Assembly: GCA_964637655.1 (NCBI GenBank)
Contig: CAZWUZ010000001.1
Location: 1-64,000 of the forward strand
Length of the DNA: 64,000 bases
Source of the DNA: CAZWUZ01 sp964637655 [NCBI: uncultured bacterium]
Lineage (GTDB): Bacteria; DAOPZR01
Direction of reading: 5' to 3'
Shown: positions 60,675 through 64,000 of the stretch, piece by piece
How the letters are laid out: the number at the start of each line of letters is the position of its first letter
Position numbering within the stretch: position 1 is the stretch's first letter
Made by a program: the position numbers and the translations under genes
Notes under the pieces: generated by a model
Seen by the model: the letters and a program-made list of their open reading frames with translations, nothing else
Databases searched by the model: none
What the model was told of the DNA's origin: nothing

Positions 60675-62281
60675 TCGACTGCACCGCAGTCTACGGGCGT
60701 GAGCGATATGCCCATGCCATACAGTTTGAATACCCGCTCCCGGTCGCCACCGGTGACGCTGACACGGTAATCACCCTGTGCAGGAAATTGTATGTCCACG
60801 GAACTGTCCTCCCCCTGCAGCAGATAACGCCCCCGTTCCTGCCGCCCGCTGCTGCCGGTTATCAGCAGCCCGGTGCCGGAAACCGAATCGGTTGCGGTCA
60901 CGATCATCCCTGTCGGATTATCTCCCTGCCCCGGGTAGAACCTGCCGGCATAGACAGCATCTGGCACCGGCGTGAGTGTGCCTTCATGCCCTGCCATTCC
61001 TACCTCCACCAGCACCGTTCCCGGCGCCATGAAACGGTGATTATCGGCGTCAGCATCGCTGCGCCGCGGCGCAAAGCATGTTGCCCCGACAAGAGCGAGA
61101 AACACCAGCAGGAGAACCATATGCACCCAGATACGCCAAGTGGGCACTGCCTTTGCCGGGGGCGCCGCCGGAGCACTCTCCACTTCTGGCAGCACGCTCT
61201 CGCCGGCAGCCGGGGCGCTTTCCGGTGCGGCCGGCTTGCTCATGGCCACGGTCGCATCGACCAGCAGCGGCGCAAGCCACCACAACTGCATCAGGAGCAG
61301 GAGCCAGACCGCGATGAGCATTACCGCCGCGAGTGACATGATGAACGATGAGTGCGTAAATCCGTAGCCAAACAGCAACACAGCAACAGCCAGCGCAATC
61401 CAGAGCGACACCGTTTGCCAGCGGGGAACGGGCAGCATGCGCCTGTAATAGACATACTGTGACGTAAAAAACAGGATGTACAGGGTGGCGAGGTACGCCG
61501 GCGCCTCCACAACGAACACCCGTACTCCTTCGCCTGCCGCCATTGCCCGGGCAAGTACGCCCGCATGCCGGCTGATCAGCAGGACAAGGGCAATTCCATT
61601 CAGCACCGCGTTGGCCAGCATCCACAGCGTCAGCCGGCGCAACAGGGTGATGCGTTCCCCGCGGCGTCTGACGGCTTCCGCCTCATCCGCCGATGGGGCT
61701 TGAGTTGCACGCTTGCGTATCGTTTCGGCTGCCTGACGCCAGTTGGCGGCAAGATTGAGTGCCATGACGGCACCAAGACAGGTTGCCGCCGCGGCCATCA
61801 ACTGCCCCCATTCGCCGGGCAGCAGGAGCGAGGCACTGTAAAGGGCGCCGCACACTGACAGCAGCAACATGAACCACACCATTACTGCGCGGTTGTTGCG
61901 GCGTCGCGTCGCGTCATCGAATGCCTCCGGCCATGGCCGGCGCCGGCGGGTAACCTGATAGATGCCGGTCCATGCCAGCACGCAGGCCGCGATAATCCAC
62001 AGTTCAGCAGAGAAGTACGCGGCAAACGTTTCCGGCGGCCGCCGGACGTTGAGGCAGTTGAGCAGCATCAGCCCGGCGGCGACGCTGCAGAGCATCAGTT
62101 GCAGCGTGGCATTCTCGTACGGCAGTAGCGGGCCGGCAGAACGTGTTGGTTGCAGGGCGGCGAGCCGTTTCTCCCGGCGGTGCAGCAGAAACACGATGAA
62201 CCATACCGGCAGCACGAAGCCCAGGGCAAGCAGCAGGACCGGCACCACCAGCATCATGAATATCAGTACGGCATCCAGCAT
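60671..62281 (-). CDS. Large polytopic membrane protein, paralogue of 52640 gene
   Basis: The ATG at 62281 has a strong GGAGGGGGG upstream and gives 536 residues (MLDAVLIFMM...). A start at 62299 would leave only about ten bases of leader. Two opening helices, a multi-helix core (about 55-350) and a C-terminal periplasmic beta domain (about 415-530, FMAPGTVLV to GISLTP) match 52640-54763. The N-terminal periplasmic domain of that relative is absent. Its own promoter is at 62316-62344. Confidence 0.7.
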   Translation of the reverse strand: MLDAVLIFMMLVVPVLLLALGFVLPVWFIVFLLHRREKRLAALQPTRSAGPLLPYENATLQLMLCSVAAGLMLLNCLNVRRPPETFAAYFSAELWIIAACVLAWTGIYQVTRRRRPWPEAFDDATRRRNNRAVMVWFMLLLSVCGALYSASLLLPGEWGQLMAAAATCLGAVMALNLAANWRQAAETIRKRATQAPSADEAEAVRRRGERITLLRRLTLWMLANAVLNGIALVLLISRHAGVLARAMAAGEGVRVFVVEAPAYLATLYILFFTSQYVYYRRMLPVPRWQTVSLWIALAVAVLLFGYGFTHSSFIMSLAAVMLIAVWLLLLMQLWWLAPLLVDATVAMSKPAAPESAPAAGESVLPEVESAPAAPPAKAVPTWRIWVHMVLLLVFLALVGATCFAPRRSDADADNHRFMAPGTVLVEVGMAGHEGTLTPVPDAVYAGRFYPGQGDNPTGMIVTATDSVSGTGLLITGSSGRQERGRYLLQGEDSSVDIQFPAQGDYRVSVTGGDRERVFKLYGMGISLTPVDCGAVE

Positions 62282-62315
62282 CCCCGCGCCCCCCTCCACT
62301 GCAACCTATGCAGGA

Positions 62316-62344
62316 TTATTACATAGTGTTGCTATGCTCGTCAA
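62316..62344 (-). promoter_or_regulatory. Promoter of the 62281-50275 run
   Basis: TTGACG (62344-62339) and TAATAA (62321-62316) are 17 bases apart. The bases after the -35 (AGCATAGCAACAC) are a diverged form of the shared TACATAGCGACAC extension, so this may be a weaker member of the same set. Confidence 0.6.
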
Positions 62345-62452
62345 CAGTGAGGTGGCACACCGGGTGCCGCAGCGGGGGGGGATTACCTGAAGAATGTCCT
62401 CATGTTCAGTGGTGACGATGTTCGGAGAGGATGCCGGTCAGCCGGAGTCCGG

Positions 62453-62677
62453 TCAGGCCGCGTAGCGCAGGATTTCGACTTCCGCTCCCTTACTGGCCGC
62501 AACTTCCGCCTGCGCCAGCACTGCATGGGTAATGGCTTCCGAAAGGAAATACTCCCCGCAATTGTCACACACTTCCGCCGGCACATCCTTGATAACCACG
62601 GTTGTTTCGCCGCGTTGCAGCGTAACCGTGACCTTCCCGACAGCGGTTTCCCCGGTGCGGCAAATTGAGCATTTCAT
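62453..62677 (-). CDS. YgiT-type zinc-finger protein (putative antitoxin)
   Basis: The ATG at 62677 overlaps the upstream stop (ATGA) and gives 74 residues. It is the YgiT/MqsA N-terminal fold: CSIC near the start, the strand TVTLQRGETTVVIKDVPAEV, then CDNCGEYFLSE and a final helix. Both CxxC pairs for zinc are intact. It lacks the helix-turn-helix half of MqsA, as do many two-gene systems. Paired with DUF4258, it is the likely antitoxin. Confidence 0.85.
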   Translation of the reverse strand: MKCSICRTGETAVGKVTVTLQRGETTVVIKDVPAEVCDNCGEYFLSEAITHAVLAQAEVAASKGAEVEILRYAA

Positions 62678-62985
62678 TTCGGCCTCCTCGTACGATAATC
62701 GCTCATCCAAATCAGTGGATCCGGTACATACGCTGTGATCACATGGCACTGCATCACCGTCCAGTCAAGTGCATACACAACGTGAATTGCCGTTGTCCCG
62801 ACGGTTCCCAACACCAGATAACTTGGAAACGGTGTATCGTCAGGATATTTCGCAATAGTATCGCCCTTGCAAATCACCTGAATTACTTCTGTCTCCGAGA
62901 TCCCACGAGAAAACATACGTTGCACTGCATGGCCGCTAAATTGAAACGACATGGCAGTATCAGGTTTGTCCTTGCCGTTTACCAT
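62674..62985 (-). CDS. DUF4258 protein (putative toxin)
   Basis: From the ATG at 62985 there are 103 residues; a start at 62952 is also possible. The DUF4258 pattern is clear: SGHAVQRMFSRGISETEV, then KGDTIAKYPDDTPFPSYLVLG, IHVVYA and ITAYVPDPLIW. DUF4258 is related to RelE/BrnT-like folds and commonly precedes a YgiT-type protein, in toxin-first order, as here. The toxin role is known only by association. Confidence 0.8.
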   Translation of the reverse strand: MVNGKDKPDTAMSFQFSGHAVQRMFSRGISETEVIQVICKGDTIAKYPDDTPFPSYLVLGTVGTTAIHVVYALDWTVMQCHVITAYVPDPLIWMSDYRTRRPK

Positions 62986-62989
62986 GCTG

Positions 62990-62998
62990 TGATTATAC
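62990..62998 (-). promoter_or_regulatory. Extended -10 promoter
   Basis: TGGTATAAT lies just upstream of the ATG at 62985, a TGn extended -10 with a perfect TATAAT (62995-62990). No clear -35 is present. Transcription should start at or next to the first ATG, so either the message is nearly leaderless or the ATG at 62952 is used. Confidence 0.55.
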
Positions 62999-63089
62999 CA
63001 TATCCTAATGCGGAAGTAATTACCCTTGCGCTATTGCCGCGTTGCATCGCCCGCGGGTCCTTGCCGCACTGTCGGCACGACGGTGCTGG

Positions 63090-63836
63090 TCATGGCAGCC
63101 ACACCGCCTCGCTGTCGGTCGAAACGTAGCGGATGGTCTCGCGCACGTCGGCCCCGAAATGGTCGTGAACCGACATCAGCGTGTAGGTAGTACCATCCGT
63201 CTGATACTGGTATTCGTTGTTCCACGGATCGCTGGTGATGGTCGCCATATACGGCCCGCTCCAGCCGGCCGCGTTATCACGCAGCAGTTGCGTCAGCGTC
63301 GACGGATAGCGGTGGGGCGACACATCAGCGTAATACAGTTGCAGCGCGTCCCGACAGGCCATGATATCGCTGTGCGCCGCTCCGGCCTTGGAGGCACTGA
63401 GCGCATCATATATCCGGAGGCTGCCCGCAACGCTCGCGACGATGGCCACTGCCACCAGCGGCCATGCCAGCCACGGTGACATGGGCAGGAACCCGACCCG
63501 GTTTTCATCATTTCTGCACCGTGACAGGAATGCCAGAAACAGGACGGCAGTCACCAACGAGGCCAGCATAAAAAGCTTTGGCAGGTGTCCTGCCACTCCG
63601 TTGCTATTCAGCATGAACAGTTTTTCACCTATCGTATAGGCATGAAGCGTCATGCTCGACCGCCACCCCCAACTCCGGTCAAGTTCCAGGCCGGCAGCCG
63701 CGACGATGTACATGATACCCACGGCAATCGTCCAAAGCATAAACCCCGGCACAGCATCGTAGATGACGAACATGAAAATGCTGTAGCACCCCAGCAGTCC
63801 CTGTATTACAGCCACCTCCGGCAACCATCTACGCAT
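63090..63836 (-). CDS. GspG-head-like domain on a multi-helix membrane protein
   Basis: The longest of the five relatives at 248 residues. It has four hydrophobic helices (about 8-30, 32-50, 85-105, 122-142) before the head (about 150-248): DALQLYYADVSPHRYPSTLTQL, GWSGPYMATI, DPWNNEYQYQTDG and YTLMSVHD. The tail ETIRYVSTDSEAVWLP follows the family form. No single N-terminal cleavable helix, so it is not an ordinary pseudopilin. Confidence 0.7.
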   Translation of the reverse strand: MRRWLPEVAVIQGLLGCYSIFMFVIYDAVPGFMLWTIAVGIMYIVAAAGLELDRSWGWRSSMTLHAYTIGEKLFMLNSNGVAGHLPKLFMLASLVTAVLFLAFLSRCRNDENRVGFLPMSPWLAWPLVAVAIVASVAGSLRIYDALSASKAGAAHSDIMACRDALQLYYADVSPHRYPSTLTQLLRDNAAGWSGPYMATITSDPWNNEYQYQTDGTTYTLMSVHDHFGADVRETIRYVSTDSEAVWLP

Positions 63837-63911
63837 AGTTGTCCTCCTTGCTTACACAAGCCAGACAGCGGCATCTGCAGCCATGCCGTATGAGATTGAC
63901 CGGGGTTCGCA

Positions 63912-64000
63912 TCATCGCGCCCCGGCCATCGCGGGCTTGCGCAATTGCCTGACCACGTAGATACCGATAATCAGCAGCAGTCCGCTCCAGCCGAACCCGA
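63912..64000 (-). CDS. C-terminal end of a membrane protein, cut by window edge
   Basis: The open frame enters from the right edge and ends at a TGA at 63912. The visible 28 residues are a hydrophobic helix (GFGWSGLLLIIGIYVV) and a basic tail (RQLRKPAMAGAR), so this is the last transmembrane segment of some protein. Nothing more can be said. Confidence 0.5.
   Translation of the reverse strand, partial: GFGWSGLLLIIGIYVVRQLRKPAMAGAR

Noticed and set aside
62374-62381. Second G8 tract as a phase-variation switch
   Set aside because: It lies between genes, outside any frame and past the promoter, so length change would not alter a protein. No regulatory role is evident.
1-64000. tRNA, rRNA, CRISPR arrays, insertion sequences or att sites
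   Set aside because: I looked for cloverleaf and TTCGANTC-type loops, regular short repeats with spacers, transposase motifs and flanking inverted repeats, and found none that hold up.

Overview
The window is 64 kb of GC-rich bacterial DNA (roughly 60% by eye). Every gene I can support lies on the minus strand. I saw no rRNA, tRNA, CRISPR array, IS element or replication origin. The source looks like an uncultured Gram-negative bacterium. It has lipobox-type lipoproteins, an O-antigen-ligase-like polymerase and a PilT ATPase. It also has a very large secreted beta-helix protein whose C-terminal domain resembles type IX secretion sorting domains, with a PorV-like barrel protein encoded next to it. 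That last pair suggests the FCB superphylum or one of the candidate phyla that share UPF0164/PorV-like proteins. The phylum cannot be fixed from this sequence.

Layout in the direction of transcription (right to left). (1) 63912-64000 and 63090-63836: a truncated membrane protein and a membrane protein with a GspG-like head domain. (2) 62453-62985: a toxin-antitoxin-like pair, DUF4258 plus a YgiT-type zinc finger. (3) 62281 to 50275: a tightly packed run of membrane proteins and lipoproteins. It holds three more GspG-head proteins, two members of a small paralogous family, two large paralogous membrane proteins and one gene frameshifted at a G8 tract. (4) 50091-42125: a 2141-residue surface protein (two beta-helices, a cysteine-protease-like module, a C-terminal sorting domain) coupled to a PorV-like barrel fused to TPRs. 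(5) 41996-41393: a lipoprotein gene and a 23-codon padR remnant. (6) 41327-35309: an operon linked by overlapping start and stop codons. It encodes a broken zinc-ribbon ORF, a radical SAM protein, a Ycf46-like AAA ATPase, DUF1257 (Ycf35-like), a TPR protein, DUF2997, a membrane protein and PilT. (7) 35211-34055: a decayed CoA-ligase-like gene. (8) 33904-32638: a secreted protein and the fifth GspG-head protein. (9) 32416-27622 and 25825-17093: two parallel modules, each starting with a nearly identical padR and a ~900-residue HAAS / thioredoxin-like / TPR membrane protein. A RHH-PIN toxin-antitoxin pair (27478-26748) and a membrane gene lie between them. (10) 16875-1: one very long run of about 16 genes for TPR, GYF_2, zinc-ribbon and membrane proteins.

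Two features tie the window together. The first is paralogy: almost every family occurs at least twice, with signs of recent gene conversion (284 identical bases between the padR genes), remnant copies and swapped gene ends. The second is a shared promoter. Four loci carry TTGACATACATAG with a 17-base spacer to a good -10 box, and a fifth has a variant. The extension beyond the -35 hexamer suggests a common regulator. The most unusual parts are the radical SAM/AAA/DUF1257/DUF2997/PilT operon, the twin PadR modules whose thioredoxin-like domains have lost both cysteines, the GspG heads placed on polytopic membrane proteins, and the giant surface protein with its embedded protease-like domain.
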